Shown here one piece after another: positions 31,596 to 41,149 of a stretch of DNA of 64,000 nucleotides. The notes under the pieces were generated by a model that worked only from the letters and a program-made list of their open reading frames with translations, had not been told where the DNA came from and made no database searches. Made by a program: the position numbers and the translations under genes. The stretch comes from Stutzerimonas stutzeri (GTDB taxonomy: Bacteria; Pseudomonadota; Gammaproteobacteria; Pseudomonadales; Pseudomonadaceae): assembly GCF_000952685.1 (NCBI RefSeq), contig NZ_JYHV01000026.1, positions 60,804 to 124,803 on the forward strand, written 5' to 3'. Each line of letters begins with the position of its first letter. Within the stretch, counting starts at the first letter, position 1.

Positions 31596-32471
31596 TCAGG
31601 CAAGAAACCCCAGCACGTCCTCCAGCAGCAACTCAGGCACTTCTTCTGGAAGGTAATGACCGGCCGGCAACGCCCTGCCCTCTACATCCACCGCCACTGC
31701 CCGCCACTCCTTCAGCGGATCGAAACAGCGCTGGATGACGCCCCTCGAACCCCAGAGCACCAGCAACGGTGCCTGGATCATTCGGCCGGCGGCGCGGTCC
31801 TCGCGGTCATGCTCGAGATCGATGCCAGCGCTGGCCCGATAGTCTTCGCAAAAGGCGTGAATGGTGCCGGGCAGCTTCATGCAGCGCAGATATTCGGCGT
31901 AGGCCGCGTCGCTGAATGGATGGACATGGTCGGCACGGGTGGCCACGGCGCTGCGCAGGATCAGTTCGGGATCAGCCTCGAGCAACGTTTCCGGCAACGG
32001 TGCTGGACGAATCAGAAAGAACCAGTGCCAGTAAGCCCGAGCAAAGGTTTCGTCGGTCTGACTGTACATCGCCAGGGTCGGTGCGATGTCGAGCAGGATC
32101 AGTCGCCGAACCGCTTGTGGATGGTCCATCGCCAGACGGTGGCTGACCCTCGCACCGCGGTCATGAGCCAGAATGTCGAAGCGCTCGAAACCCAGCTTGC
32201 CCATCAGCTCGACTTGGTCGCGGGCCATCTCGCGCTTGCTGTAGGCAATGTGATATTCGCCGCCGTCGGGCTTGCTGCTGTCGCCATAGCCTCGCAGGTC
32301 GGCAGCCACCACGGTGAATCGCGCAGCCAGCTCGTCAGCGATCTCGTGCCAAATAACATGGGTTTGCGGGTAACCGTGCAGCAGCAGCAACGGCGGACCT
32401 GAGCCGCCCTTGCGATAGTTGATCGTCACACCGTTAACGTCGCATTCGCCGCGCTGGAAGTGCTCGAACAT
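31596..32471 (-). CDS. Alpha/beta hydrolase, fluoroacetate/haloacetate dehalogenase-like
   Basis: 291-residue alpha/beta hydrolase. The nucleophile elbow is HDRGARV with Asp104 as nucleophile instead of Ser, the pattern of haloacetate dehalogenases and epoxide hydrolases. LHGYPQTHVIWH (31-42), LRGYGDSSKP, the YWHWFFLIRPAPLPE segment (His/Trp/Tyr of the halide pocket) and GHYLPEE with the catalytic His match the fluoroacetate dehalogenase group. True substrate is unknown. It is a monocistronic leftward gene with a 268-base gap to wrbA that shows no gene. Confidence 0.85.
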   Translation of the reverse strand: MFEHFQRGECDVNGVTINYRKGGSGPPLLLLHGYPQTHVIWHEIADELAARFTVVAADLRGYGDSSKPDGGEYHIAYSKREMARDQVELMGKLGFERFDILAHDRGARVSHRLAMDHPQAVRRLILLDIAPTLAMYSQTDETFARAYWHWFFLIRPAPLPETLLEADPELILRSAVATRADHVHPFSDAAYAEYLRCMKLPGTIHAFCEDYRASAGIDLEHDREDRAAGRMIQAPLLVLWGSRGVIQRCFDPLKEWRAVAVDVEGRALPAGHYLPEEVPELLLEDVLGFLA

Positions 32472-32586
32472 CGGACCGCTCCTGCAGGAAAAATCTTAAG
32501 CCTAGGCGCAGGCGGCGCGTTCGCAACGGAGCATTGCAACAGACCTGCGGTACCGATCGAGTTACGGGCCCGAGGTGCCAGCAGGC

Positions 32587-33297
32587 TCAGCCGAGCGCCA
32601 GCGGCAGAAACAGCGCGATAAGAATACCCAGCAGGCTCATCCCCAACGCGGCGAATGCCCCGCACTCATCACCCTCTTCCAGCGCCCGCGCCGTGCCAAT
32701 GGCGTGGGCATTGATGCCGTAACTCAACCCACGGGCCGCCGGGTGATCGACGCCGGCCCAGCCCAGCAGCAGCGGCGCCAGCGCCGTTCCGATCACACCG
32801 GTGAGCATCACGAATACCGCGGCTAGCGAAGCCAGGCCGCCAATCTGCTCGGCCACCAGCATGGCGATCGGCATGGTTGCGGCCTTGGGCGACAAACTCA
32901 TCAGTACGGAGAAGTCCGCTCCCAACGCCCCGGCGATCATCAGTGTCAGGACCACGCCCAGTACTCCACCGCTGACCAAAGTGATAAGGATCGGCCAGAA
33001 CAATTGCTGGATACGCCGTATATGCCGGTACAACGGCACCGCCAGCGCCACAGTCGCAGGGCCGACCAGCACGGCAATCATCGAGGCATCGGCCCGGTAG
33101 CTCGCATAGTCGATTCCGCACAGATAGAGCGTGCCGACCACCAGCAGCATGCCGACCATGACCGGCTGCAGCACCAGCCAACCACTGCGCCGGTAAAGCG
33201 CAAGCGCCAGTTGGAACGCGATGAGGGTCAGCCCCACGGAAAACAGGGGGTGCTCCAGCGTCATTACCCAGACGCCGCGCCAGTCGACATCGCTCAT
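32587..33297 (-). CDS. LrgB/CidB family membrane protein
   Basis: 236-residue inner-membrane protein with about seven to eight helices. The conserved ATMPIAMLVAEQIGG and AHAIGTARALEEG segments identify the LrgB family. These proteins are associated with holin-like control of murein hydrolase activity in Staphylococcus and, in other bacteria, with export of metabolites such as glycolate. It overlaps the LrgA-type gene by 4 bases. Confidence 0.92.
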   Translation of the reverse strand: MSDVDWRGVWVMTLEHPLFSVGLTLIAFQLALALYRRSGWLVLQPVMVGMLLVVGTLYLCGIDYASYRADASMIAVLVGPATVALAVPLYRHIRRIQQLFWPILITLVSGGVLGVVLTLMIAGALGADFSVLMSLSPKAATMPIAMLVAEQIGGLASLAAVFVMLTGVIGTALAPLLLGWAGVDHPAARGLSYGINAHAIGTARALEEGDECGAFAALGMSLLGILIALFLPLALG

Positions 33298-33659
33298 GCC
33301 TGATCCTCCTGACGGCTATCCATACGCCTGATCAGCACCTGCATCAGCCAGCCGCAGAACGGCACGGTCACCGCGAGCGACAGAACCAGCCCGGCCGCGA
33401 TGGCGGGCAGGTCGGCAAGCAGAGCATCGCTGCTGGTCATGATTCCCGCCGCCGGCACGATAAGCAGTAATGGCAGGTACTGCAGCAACAGCGCGGCGGT
33501 TTTCTCCAAGGGTTCCGGAATACCCCGTCTCAGAAGCAGTACGCCAAACAGCAGCACCATGCCGATGATCGGGCCGGGCAGCGCCGGCAACAACGAAAGG
33601 TGGATGACGCTGCCAAGCAGCTGCAGTACGACCAGCCAGGTCAGGCCTTTGAGAATCAT
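33294..33659 (-). CDS. CidA/LrgA family holin-like protein
   Basis: 121-residue protein with four membrane helices and a basic C-terminal tail. The segment LPGPIIGMVLLFGVLL (about 28-43) is the CidA/LrgA signature. It is the first gene of a two-gene leftward operon with the LrgB-type gene. No LysR- or LytTR-type regulator lies beside it. Confidence 0.92.
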   Translation of the reverse strand: MILKGLTWLVVLQLLGSVIHLSLLPALPGPIIGMVLLFGVLLLRRGIPEPLEKTAALLLQYLPLLLIVPAAGIMTSSDALLADLPAIAAGLVLSLAVTVPFCGWLMQVLIRRMDSRQEDQA

Positions 33660-33806
33660 TGGGGTCCTCGATGAACAACAGAAGGGAACGGGGATGATGC
33701 CGGGAACGGCGGCTCACGGCACGCTTTCGCAACGCCGTTTGGACTATCACCCGGCTGCGCCTCGACGAAACAGGTGCAGATCGGTCTGAAAAAGTCGGAT
33801 CAGCGG

Positions 33807-33822
33807 CACAGTGCGCACTGTG
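33807..33822. promoter_or_regulatory. Perfect 16-base palindrome in the cidA-ccoG intergenic region
   Basis: CACAGTGC followed directly by GCACTGTG. It sits 148 bases upstream of the CidA/LrgA-type gene start and 228 bases before the CcoG-like gene, in a 390-base divergent gap (33660-34049) where I see no gene. The binder is unknown. Confidence 0.4.
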
Positions 33823-34049
33823 ACCTGAGGTCGCAGGCTCCGCTCATTCTTTTTACTCACCGGCGTTTTCGGCGTCCCTGCGCCCTTCGTGGCGGGGGTT
33901 CTCCGCTCGACACAGGGCGCGCGAAGCCTGTGATTCTTCGAATCGAGTCATCATCTGATCCGTATTTTTCCGTCCGACCTGAGCCTGTTATGCACCCGGT
34001 GTGCGTCCGATCATCAGCGCCGCCTGATTAGCCTGATAGGGGCGACACA

Positions 34050-35459
34050 ATGACCGAACGAATCCCCGCCGCGATCATCGACTCCGTTGATCCGCGCAAG
34101 CCCATACGCCTGACGCCTGCACAAGCGGGCGGCCCGATCCACACCCGCAGCTTCAGCGGCCTGTTCCGCAATCTGCGCCTGGTCGGCAGCGGACTGCTGT
34201 TTCTGCTCTATTTCGGCACCCAATGGCTAACCTGGGATGGACGCCAGGCAGTGCTCTGGGATCTGGGCAAACAACAGTTTCATATCTTCGGAGCCACCTT
34301 CTGGCCACAGGATTTCATCCTGCTGTCAGGCTTGCTGATCATCGCGGCATTCGGCCTGTTCTTCATCACCGTGCTGGCCGGCCGCGTCTGGTGTGGCTAC
34401 GCCTGCCCACAGAGCATCTGGACCTGGGTGTTCATGTGGGCCGAGAAAATCACCGAGGGTGATCGCAGCCAGCGCATCAAACTGGATGCCGCGCCCTGGT
34501 CGCTCAGCAAGCTCTTGCGGCGCAGCACCAAGCACGCGGTCTGGCTGGCGGTGAGTCTGGCCACGGCAATTGCTTTCATCGGCTACTTCACTCCGGTACG
34601 CGAGCTGGTGGGCGGCCTGTTCAGCCTGCAACTGAGCGCGACCACCGGCTTCTGGTTGTTCTTCTTCACTGCCGCCACCTATATCAATGCCGGTTGGCTG
34701 CGCGAGAAAGTGTGCCTGCACATGTGCCCTTATTCGCGTTTCCAGAGCGTGATGTTCGACGCTGACACGCTGGTGGTGTCCTACGATGCCGCACGCGGTG
34801 AGCATCGCGGCGCGCGGCGCAAGGACAGCGACCCGCGTGCCAAAGGCCTCGGCGACTGCATCGACTGCACCTTGTGCGTGCAGGTCTGCCCCACCGGCAT
34901 CGACATCCGCGACGGCCTGCAACTCGACTGCATCAGCTGTGGCGCTTGCATCGACGCCTGCGACAGCGTGATGGACAAGATGGGCTACGCTCGAGGCCTG
35001 GTCCGCTATACCTCCGAACGTGCCCTGGAAGGTGGCAAAACTCACTTGCTACGACCGCGCCTGGTCGGCTATGCCGTCGCCTTGGTGCTGATGGTTGGAA
35101 CGTTCGTCTGGGCATTGGATGCGCGGCCAATGCTCTCGCTGGACGTGACCAAGGACCGCACGTTGTATCGGGAAAACATGCAAGGCCAGATTGAGAACAT
35201 GTACAGCCTCAAAGTTATCAACAAGACCCAACAACGCCGTGACTACCTGATCACCCTCGGCGAAGGCCCTTTTGAGCTGCATGGCCCGCGCGAGGTCAGC
35301 CTGGCACCTGGGGAGATCGTTGATCTGCCGGTCAGCGTGGCGCTGGTCGACAATGAAGAAAGCACACACCGTGAGCTGCACTTCGCCGTTAGCGACGCCA
35401 GCGAGCCAGCAAGCCGGGTAACGGCGCCGAGCACCTTCATCGCGCCCAGGGTTCCGTAG
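34050..35459 (+). CDS. ccoG: CcoG-like cytochrome c oxidase accessory ferredoxin
   Basis: 469-residue membrane protein of the CcoG/FixG/RdxA family, needed for copper delivery to cbb3 oxidase (CcoG acts as a cupric reductase). Helices lie near 40-60, 87-110 and 160-220. It has a NapH/NosR-like GYACPQSIWTWVFMW motif and two 4Fe-4S clusters in CIDCTLCVQVCP and CISCGACIDACD (about 271-310). The last helix (about 338-357) precedes a periplasmic immunoglobulin-like domain. No ccoNOPQ genes are in the window, so it may be a second copy. Confidence 0.92.
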   Translation: MTERIPAAIIDSVDPRKPIRLTPAQAGGPIHTRSFSGLFRNLRLVGSGLLFLLYFGTQWLTWDGRQAVLWDLGKQQFHIFGATFWPQDFILLSGLLIIAAFGLFFITVLAGRVWCGYACPQSIWTWVFMWAEKITEGDRSQRIKLDAAPWSLSKLLRRSTKHAVWLAVSLATAIAFIGYFTPVRELVGGLFSLQLSATTGFWLFFFTAATYINAGWLREKVCLHMCPYSRFQSVMFDADTLVVSYDAARGEHRGARRKDSDPRAKGLGDCIDCTLCVQVCPTGIDIRDGLQLDCISCGACIDACDSVMDKMGYARGLVRYTSERALEGGKTHLLRPRLVGYAVALVLMVGTFVWALDARPMLSLDVTKDRTLYRENMQGQIENMYSLKVINKTQQRRDYLITLGEGPFELHGPREVSLAPGEIVDLPVSVALVDNEESTHRELHFAVSDASEPASRVTAPSTFIAPRVP

Positions 35460-35544
35460 AACGGCCATGACAGTTCCACACGGCCCAAGCTGCGATACTC
35501 GGCCACATCGTCAGCCAGCATCGCCACGGGTGAGTCAGGACAAG

Positions 35545-36954
35545 ATGAAGCGCTACGAGAAATTCGCCGACGAAATCGCCGAGCTGATCCGGACCGGGGT
35601 GCTGACGCCAGGGGAAAAGGTGCCCTCGGTGCGTCATGCCAGCCGTACCTGCGGTATCAGCCCTTCGACCGTATTCCAGGCTTACTATCTGCTCGAGGAT
35701 CGCGGCCTGATCCAGGCCCGGGCACGCTCCGGCTATTTCGTTCGCGAGCACATCAAGCGCCCGCTGCACGAACCCGAAATCAGCCCGCGTCAGAGCGAAG
35801 CCACGGAGGTCGGCGTCAGCGAGCTAGTGTTCTCCGTACTGGCCTCGCTTCGCGACCCCGACACCGTGCCCTTCGGTTCGGCCTTTCCCAGCCCCGAGCT
35901 GTTCCCACTGCAACGTCTGGCGCGCTCCATGGCGCAGACCGTACGCGAGATGCCGGCTCGCGAGGTGGTGGCGGAAATGACCAGCGGCAATTCCGATCTG
36001 CGTCGGCAGATCGCCCTGCGCTACATGGTCAGCGGGGTGATGCTGCCGATGGACGAACTGGTGATCACCACCGGGGCCATGGAGGCACTGAACCTCTGCC
36101 TGCAGGTCGTCACCGGCCCCGGCGATCTGGTCGCCATTGAGGCGCCGGCCTTTTATGCCACCTTGCAGGTACTGGAGCGGCTCAAGCTCAAAGCCGTGGA
36201 AATTCCGGTGCATCCTCGCGACGGCATCGATCTGGACGCGCTGGAAAGCAGCCTGACCAATCTGCCGATCAAGGCCTGCTGGTTCATGAGTAGCCTGCAA
36301 AATCCGCTCGGCGCGAGCATGGGCACGGAGAAAAAGCAGCGCCTCTATCAGCTGCTGCAGCATCATCAGGTGCCGTTGATCGAGGACGATGTCTACGCCG
36401 AGCTGTATTTCACCCGCGAGCCGCCGAAACCGGTGAAAAGCCACGACCATGAAGGATTGGTGATGCATTGCGGCTCGTTTTCCAAGAGCCTGGCGCCGGG
36501 CTACCGGATCGGCTGGGTGGCAGGCGGCCGATACGCAGAGCAAATCAGCCGGCTGAAACTGATGACCACCCTCTCGCCCTCGGTACCGGCGCAAGCGGCC
36601 ATTGCCGACTACTTGCAGCACGGCGGCTATGACCGGCATCTGCGCAAGTTGCGCCATGCCCTGGAGCGCCAACAGGGGGAGATGCTCGCCTCCGCCGCAC
36701 GACACTTTCCCGCCAGCACACGCGTTACCCGGCCCAGCGGTGGTTATTTTCTGTGGTTCGAATTTCCCGAGCAGGTCGACTCACTGCAACTGCTGCAGCT
36801 CGCGCTCGCCCAGGGCATCAGTCTGGCTCCCGGGCCGATCTTCTCAGCCACACAGCGCTTCAGGAACTGCGCACGACTGAACCATGGCCATCCCTGGGAT
36901 GCACGCAGCGAGAAGGCCATGGAATTGCTAGGACGAATGATCAAGTCGTTCTGA
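35545..36954 (+). CDS. MocR-type GntR/aminotransferase transcriptional regulator
   Basis: 469-residue fusion of an N-terminal winged helix (residues 1-70, KVPSVRHASRTCGISPSTV) and a fold-type I aminotransferase domain (about 100-469). The PLP lysine is in HCGSFSKSLAPGYRIGW. MocR proteins use PLP or its adducts as ligands to control genes for PLP or amine metabolism, often their neighbours. I used the ATG at 35545 with AGGA upstream, since the longer frame begins next to the ccoG stop and lacks similarity. A PhzF-family gene lies convergently downstream. Confidence 0.9.
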   Translation: MKRYEKFADEIAELIRTGVLTPGEKVPSVRHASRTCGISPSTVFQAYYLLEDRGLIQARARSGYFVREHIKRPLHEPEISPRQSEATEVGVSELVFSVLASLRDPDTVPFGSAFPSPELFPLQRLARSMAQTVREMPAREVVAEMTSGNSDLRRQIALRYMVSGVMLPMDELVITTGAMEALNLCLQVVTGPGDLVAIEAPAFYATLQVLERLKLKAVEIPVHPRDGIDLDALESSLTNLPIKACWFMSSLQNPLGASMGTEKKQRLYQLLQHHQVPLIEDDVYAELYFTREPPKPVKSHDHEGLVMHCGSFSKSLAPGYRIGWVAGGRYAEQISRLKLMTTLSPSVPAQAAIADYLQHGGYDRHLRKLRHALERQQGEMLASAARHFPASTRVTRPSGGYFLWFEFPEQVDSLQLLQLALAQGISLAPGPIFSATQRFRNCARLNHGHPWDARSEKAMELLGRMIKSF

Positions 36955-36982
36955 GAATGCCTCGACGGCAAATACCTTAATG

Positions 36983-37774
36983 CTAGATTTCAATCGTGCC
37001 TTGCAGGTACTGCACCGCTCGCCCGGCCACGAATACCCGCTCCCCTTCGATCCGGCAGTACAGCAGGCCACTGCGACGCGAGGCTTGCAACGCGACCAGC
37101 GACGATTTGCCCAGCCGCCCGGCCCAATAGGGTGCGAGGCCGGCATGGATCGAGCCCGTGACCGGATCTTCATCGCCACCGTTGGCCGGCCAGAAGTACC
37201 GGGAGACGAAATCTTGCTCACGCCCTGGCGCGGTGATCACCACATCCAACGGCGCGAGTGACTTGAGCGGGGCGAGATTGGGTGTCAATTGACGCACCTG
37301 GTCCTCATCCTCATATACCGCGAACCAGGCCTGTCCGTTTCGCAAGACCGCGTACGGCGGTACGCCCAGCCCCTCGACCAAGGCAGCCGGTGGGCTATCG
37401 ACGCGCTCAGGTTCGCGGTTAGGGAAGTTCATTTCCAGCCGGCCATCATCCAACTGCGCAACGCTGACATCGCCCACCGCAGCGGCACGAAAGGTCAGCG
37501 GCGCCTTTGCCATACCTTGGCCGAGCAGCACGAAGGCGCTGGCCAGGGTCGCGTGGCCGCAGAAATCGATTTCGGTAAGGGGTGAGAACCAGCGAATGCG
37601 AAACGCACCGTCCGGCTCACGAACCAGAAAGGCGGTCTCCGACAGATTATTCTCGACGGCGATCGACTGCATTTGCGCATCGCTCAACCATTGTTCCAGC
37701 GGCACCACTGCCGCGGAGTTGCCTTTGAACAGCTCATCGGTGAATGCATCGACCTGGTAAATCGGCAGTTTCAT
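36983..37774 (-). CDS. PhzF family isomerase
   Basis: 263-residue diaminopimelate-epimerase-fold protein. It starts with YQVDAFTDELFKGNSAAVV (about 5-23), has NLSETAFLV with the catalytic Glu (near residue 45), FCGHATLASAFVL, and EDPVTGSIHAGLAPYW. PhzF itself isomerises trans-2,3-dihydro-3-hydroxyanthranilate in phenazine synthesis; most family members, including those without other phz genes as here, have unknown substrates. Confidence 0.9.
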   Translation of the reverse strand: MKLPIYQVDAFTDELFKGNSAAVVPLEQWLSDAQMQSIAVENNLSETAFLVREPDGAFRIRWFSPLTEIDFCGHATLASAFVLLGQGMAKAPLTFRAAAVGDVSVAQLDDGRLEMNFPNREPERVDSPPAALVEGLGVPPYAVLRNGQAWFAVYEDEDQVRQLTPNLAPLKSLAPLDVVITAPGREQDFVSRYFWPANGGDEDPVTGSIHAGLAPYWAGRLGKSSLVALQASRRSGLLYCRIEGERVFVAGRAVQYLQGTIEI

Positions 37775-37885
37775 GCTCGGCCCTCATCCCTGCGCGACAT
37801 CCGCCACCGGACGCGCTGTCAGGCAAGTCTCGCCGAGCGGGGTGCGCCCGGCAATCCTTGACACTGCGCGAGAGCTAGCGATGAA

Positions 37886-40800
37886 TCAGCGCCGCGATAC
37901 CATCCCGGCCGTCAACGTGGGCTGGATCGGCCCGGCGGGCGGCTGACACTGCGTCTGCGCCCCTACCTGCAGGTACGGCTGAAGAATCGGCGCCATGCCT
38001 TTGAGTACCTGCACCGGTAGCGCAGAGGTGAAGCGGAAGCTGTCTGCACCACGTCCGGGAACATAGGCGGTCAAGGTGCCGAAGTGATTCGGGCCAAGGA
38101 AGAAGACGAAGGTAGCCGTGCGATTCAACGCCAGCGAACTGATCAGCCGCCCACCGGAACCGACCGTCTGAATGCGGTTATCGCCCGTTCCGGTCTTACC
38201 GCCGACCCGCAACGGCTCGCCATCAGCCTGCACGAAACTGCCACGCAAACGCCGCGCCGTCCCGCCTTCGACCACGCTGGCCAACGCCTCGCGCAAGGCC
38301 GCCGCCACTTCGCTGTGCAGCACCCGAGCGCCTGCGTCCGGCTTAATTCCGAAACGGGTCTCGTACGGCGTGTCGCTGGCGAAATGCAGGCTGTCGATGC
38401 GCACGCTGGGCAGCCGTACGCCATCGTTGACGATGATGCCCATCAGTTCCGCCAGTGCCGCCGGACGATCACCGGAGCTGCCCAACGCAGTGGCCAGCGA
38501 GGGCACCAGATGATCGAAGGGATAACCCAGGCGCTGCCAACGGCGATGGATATCGGTGAAGGCTTCCACTTCCAGCATGATCCGGATACGGCTGTCACGA
38601 GCACTCTTGTGACGACTGCGGAACAGCCAACCGTAGACTTCCTGGCGCTCGGCGGTACTGGCGGCAATCACCTCCGAAATGTCTGCGTCGGGATGCTTGA
38701 TCAGATAGCCCAGCAGCCACAGATCCAGCGGATGCACGCGGGCGATATAGCCCTGATCCGGCAGGCTGTAGGCCCCCGGGCCGTAACGGGTGTACAGCGA
38801 GTCGAGCGACTTGTCGCTGACCTCGACGTTCGGCAGGTTCTTCTTGAGGAAGCGGTCGAACGTCGAGCGGTCGGCGTCCGGCATCAGATAGCGATGCACG
38901 GCGGCAAGACGCGGCGGCGTGGGTCGCATGCCGTCGAGAAGCGCTTCGATGCGCTCATCGGCGGTCTTGCCGCGGTATTTCTTCCAGAAGCGCTGCAAGA
39001 ACACCGAGCCCTCGCGATCGGCAAAGCGCCTCAGATACTCGCGCCGCTCCGGGTTGTCGTCGCTTTTCAACAACTCGGCCCCGTTGGACGTCTGATAGGT
39101 GCTGTAGCTGACCAGATCCCGCATCAGGCGCACGAACGGCAAGTTGATCGATTCCTGCAGCGCCTCGCGCATGGTCGGCAGGCGGCCGTCGTCCTCATGA
39201 CGGAAGTTGTTGAAATGGTGCATCCCGGCGCCGGTAAAGAAGCGCTCGGCCGGACTCGCCGAATAGCGTCGTTCCAGCGCCGCATCGAGCATCGCGGGCA
39301 GGTTCCGATCCTCGTGCTGGATCAGATAGCCGAGCGCCCAACGCGTCAGCGGATCGACCGCCTCGGCCTGGCGCAGTTCGCTGACCTTGCTCTGCGCGTA
39401 GCGGTCATGCAGCTCGGCGATGACTTCGAGATAGGTCGTCAGCACCCGCAACTTGGCTGTCGAACCCAACTCCAGCTTGCTGCCCTCGTTGATATCGAAG
39501 GGCTGGTTGGTGTTGTCGGTCTGCACGCGCACACGAAACCCCTGCTCGCCTCGCTCGAACAGGGTAAAGCTGTAACGCACGTCAGCGGTTCGCTCCGGCG
39601 ACAGCATGCGCTCGCCGAACAGGCCGACTTCACCGGCGAACTCCGGCTGCGCCAAGCGATGCAGGTACTCACTGACCTGTGTCTGTAATTCACCATGCAA
39701 CGGCGTGGTCGCGGCCAGGTCCAGACGATCCAACTGGTACAGCGACACGCCGAGCAGGCTGCTCAGGCGCATGCGCGCCGCCGTGATGCCTTTGCTTTGC
39801 GGCACCTCACGAATACCCGGTTCGACTCGAAGGTCGCGGAACACGACCTTCTGCTGCAACGCCGCGTTGCGCAACCGTGTACCGATCACGCCACCATTGG
39901 CCAAGAGACGGATATGGCTGTCGGTAAGCTCGGCCAGGTCATCGCGTCCCGCCCCCAGGTAATAGGACGGCCGCCGCTGGGCAATCAACAACGAAAGCAC
40001 CTGGCGCAGCGCCAGTCCTTGGGCTTCGTAGCTGGAATCGGCGTTACGGCGCGAATCGAGCAGACGGTTGACCTCGGCGAAGTCCGCGCCATACCAGAGG
40101 CGCAAACCGTCAGCGATACCGTGAACTTCGCCGTGCCCGTAGGCCGCGGAGAGTGGCACGCTGTTCAGATAATCGCGGACGATGCGCTTCCTCGTCGCCA
40201 TGGTCTGCTGGCCTTCGCGATAGGTGCGTACGCTAGCGGAGATCATCTGCCGAATCTTTTCCTCGGCGTCACCGGTACGGCCTTCAGGTGAATGGCGGTA
40301 CTTTTCCACCTGAGTCGCCAGGGTACTGCCGCCAGCCGCCTGGACCGACAAGCCAAGCTTCTTCTCGACCTGACTCACCGCGGCCATGGTGAAACGCGGC
40401 CAATCCACAGCAGGATTGGCGCGTGGCCGCCCCTCATTGAGCAAGCCGCGGTCCTCGATGAACAACAGGCTCATCGCGATGACTGGCGGCACGTCTTCGA
40501 AAGATTCGTAATACTGGTGCGGGTAGCTATTGGCATACAGCGGTTCGCCGCGGCAATCGTCAATGGTCAATCCGGCCTGGGATTTCTCCGGATAAGGCAC
40601 AAAAAAGCCATTGCTGGCGTAACGCTGCAAAGCGGGAGAGAAGCGCACCTGCTGTTGGATATCGAACCCACGCTCGCTCAATCTTTCGATGAATACAGGC
40701 AAAGCCGAATAGCCCAACCGTCTGTCGAATGGGCCTGCGTCCGGAAAGTGAATATTGGTACTCGCACCGGGCTCGACCCGATAGTCCAGATTTTCCGCGT

Positions 40801-41083
40801 AGCGGCTCAACCAGAGCGCCTGCAGCTTCGAGGTATGCATCTCATGCCAGGCGGCATAGCCACCGCCGGCCAGTAATGAAACGCCCAGCAACAGACTCAT
40901 GCGGCGCGCCAAACGGCTTCCGTGCGAAGGTGTTCTACCCGGTTTGCTGGTGGATGACGCGCGTTTGCTGCCACCCGTCCGGGACGTATCGGTCCGCCAT
41001 ACTGCGCCCATCTTTTCGGCCTGGCTTCCTAGAGAAATCACAGGCTTAAGCTTAGCTGGCGGCGCTTCGTTCGGCGTGCTCAA
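37886..41083 (-). CDS. Large bimodular PBP-like protein (GT51 transglycosylase plus transpeptidase-type domain)
   Basis: 1065-residue inner-membrane protein with a long cytosolic N-terminus (1-60) and a membrane helix (about 61-78). The GT51 domain has the catalytic Glu in LLFIEDRGLL (E210) and QAAGGSTLATQVEKY (about 248-262). The C-terminal half carries an ordered transpeptidase triad: STAK (541-544), SIN (645-647) and KTGT (963-966). It should therefore polymerise and perhaps crosslink glycan in the periplasm. It is much longer than PBP1a/1b because of a large insert between SIN and KTGT. The motif spellings deviate from typical class A PBPs, so a specialised role is possible. Confidence 0.82.
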   Translation of the reverse strand: MSTPNEAPPAKLKPVISLGSQAEKMGAVWRTDTSRTGGSKRASSTSKPGRTPSHGSRLARRMSLLLGVSLLAGGGYAAWHEMHTSKLQALWLSRYAENLDYRVEPGASTNIHFPDAGPFDRRLGYSALPVFIERLSERGFDIQQQVRFSPALQRYASNGFFVPYPEKSQAGLTIDDCRGEPLYANSYPHQYYESFEDVPPVIAMSLLFIEDRGLLNEGRPRANPAVDWPRFTMAAVSQVEKKLGLSVQAAGGSTLATQVEKYRHSPEGRTGDAEEKIRQMISASVRTYREGQQTMATRKRIVRDYLNSVPLSAAYGHGEVHGIADGLRLWYGADFAEVNRLLDSRRNADSSYEAQGLALRQVLSLLIAQRRPSYYLGAGRDDLAELTDSHIRLLANGGVIGTRLRNAALQQKVVFRDLRVEPGIREVPQSKGITAARMRLSSLLGVSLYQLDRLDLAATTPLHGELQTQVSEYLHRLAQPEFAGEVGLFGERMLSPERTADVRYSFTLFERGEQGFRVRVQTDNTNQPFDINEGSKLELGSTAKLRVLTTYLEVIAELHDRYAQSKVSELRQAEAVDPLTRWALGYLIQHEDRNLPAMLDAALERRYSASPAERFFTGAGMHHFNNFRHEDDGRLPTMREALQESINLPFVRLMRDLVSYSTYQTSNGAELLKSDDNPERREYLRRFADREGSVFLQRFWKKYRGKTADERIEALLDGMRPTPPRLAAVHRYLMPDADRSTFDRFLKKNLPNVEVSDKSLDSLYTRYGPGAYSLPDQGYIARVHPLDLWLLGYLIKHPDADISEVIAASTAERQEVYGWLFRSRHKSARDSRIRIMLEVEAFTDIHRRWQRLGYPFDHLVPSLATALGSSGDRPAALAELMGIIVNDGVRLPSVRIDSLHFASDTPYETRFGIKPDAGARVLHSEVAAALREALASVVEGGTARRLRGSFVQADGEPLRVGGKTGTGDNRIQTVGSGGRLISSLALNRTATFVFFLGPNHFGTLTAYVPGRGADSFRFTSALPVQVLKGMAPILQPYLQVGAQTQCQPPAGPIQPTLTAGMVSRR

Positions 41084-41149
41084 GCAGACGAACGGAGAGG
41101 CTCAAACCCACGGCCTGAAGGCGAAATCAGCACGGCCGGCGACGCCCAT

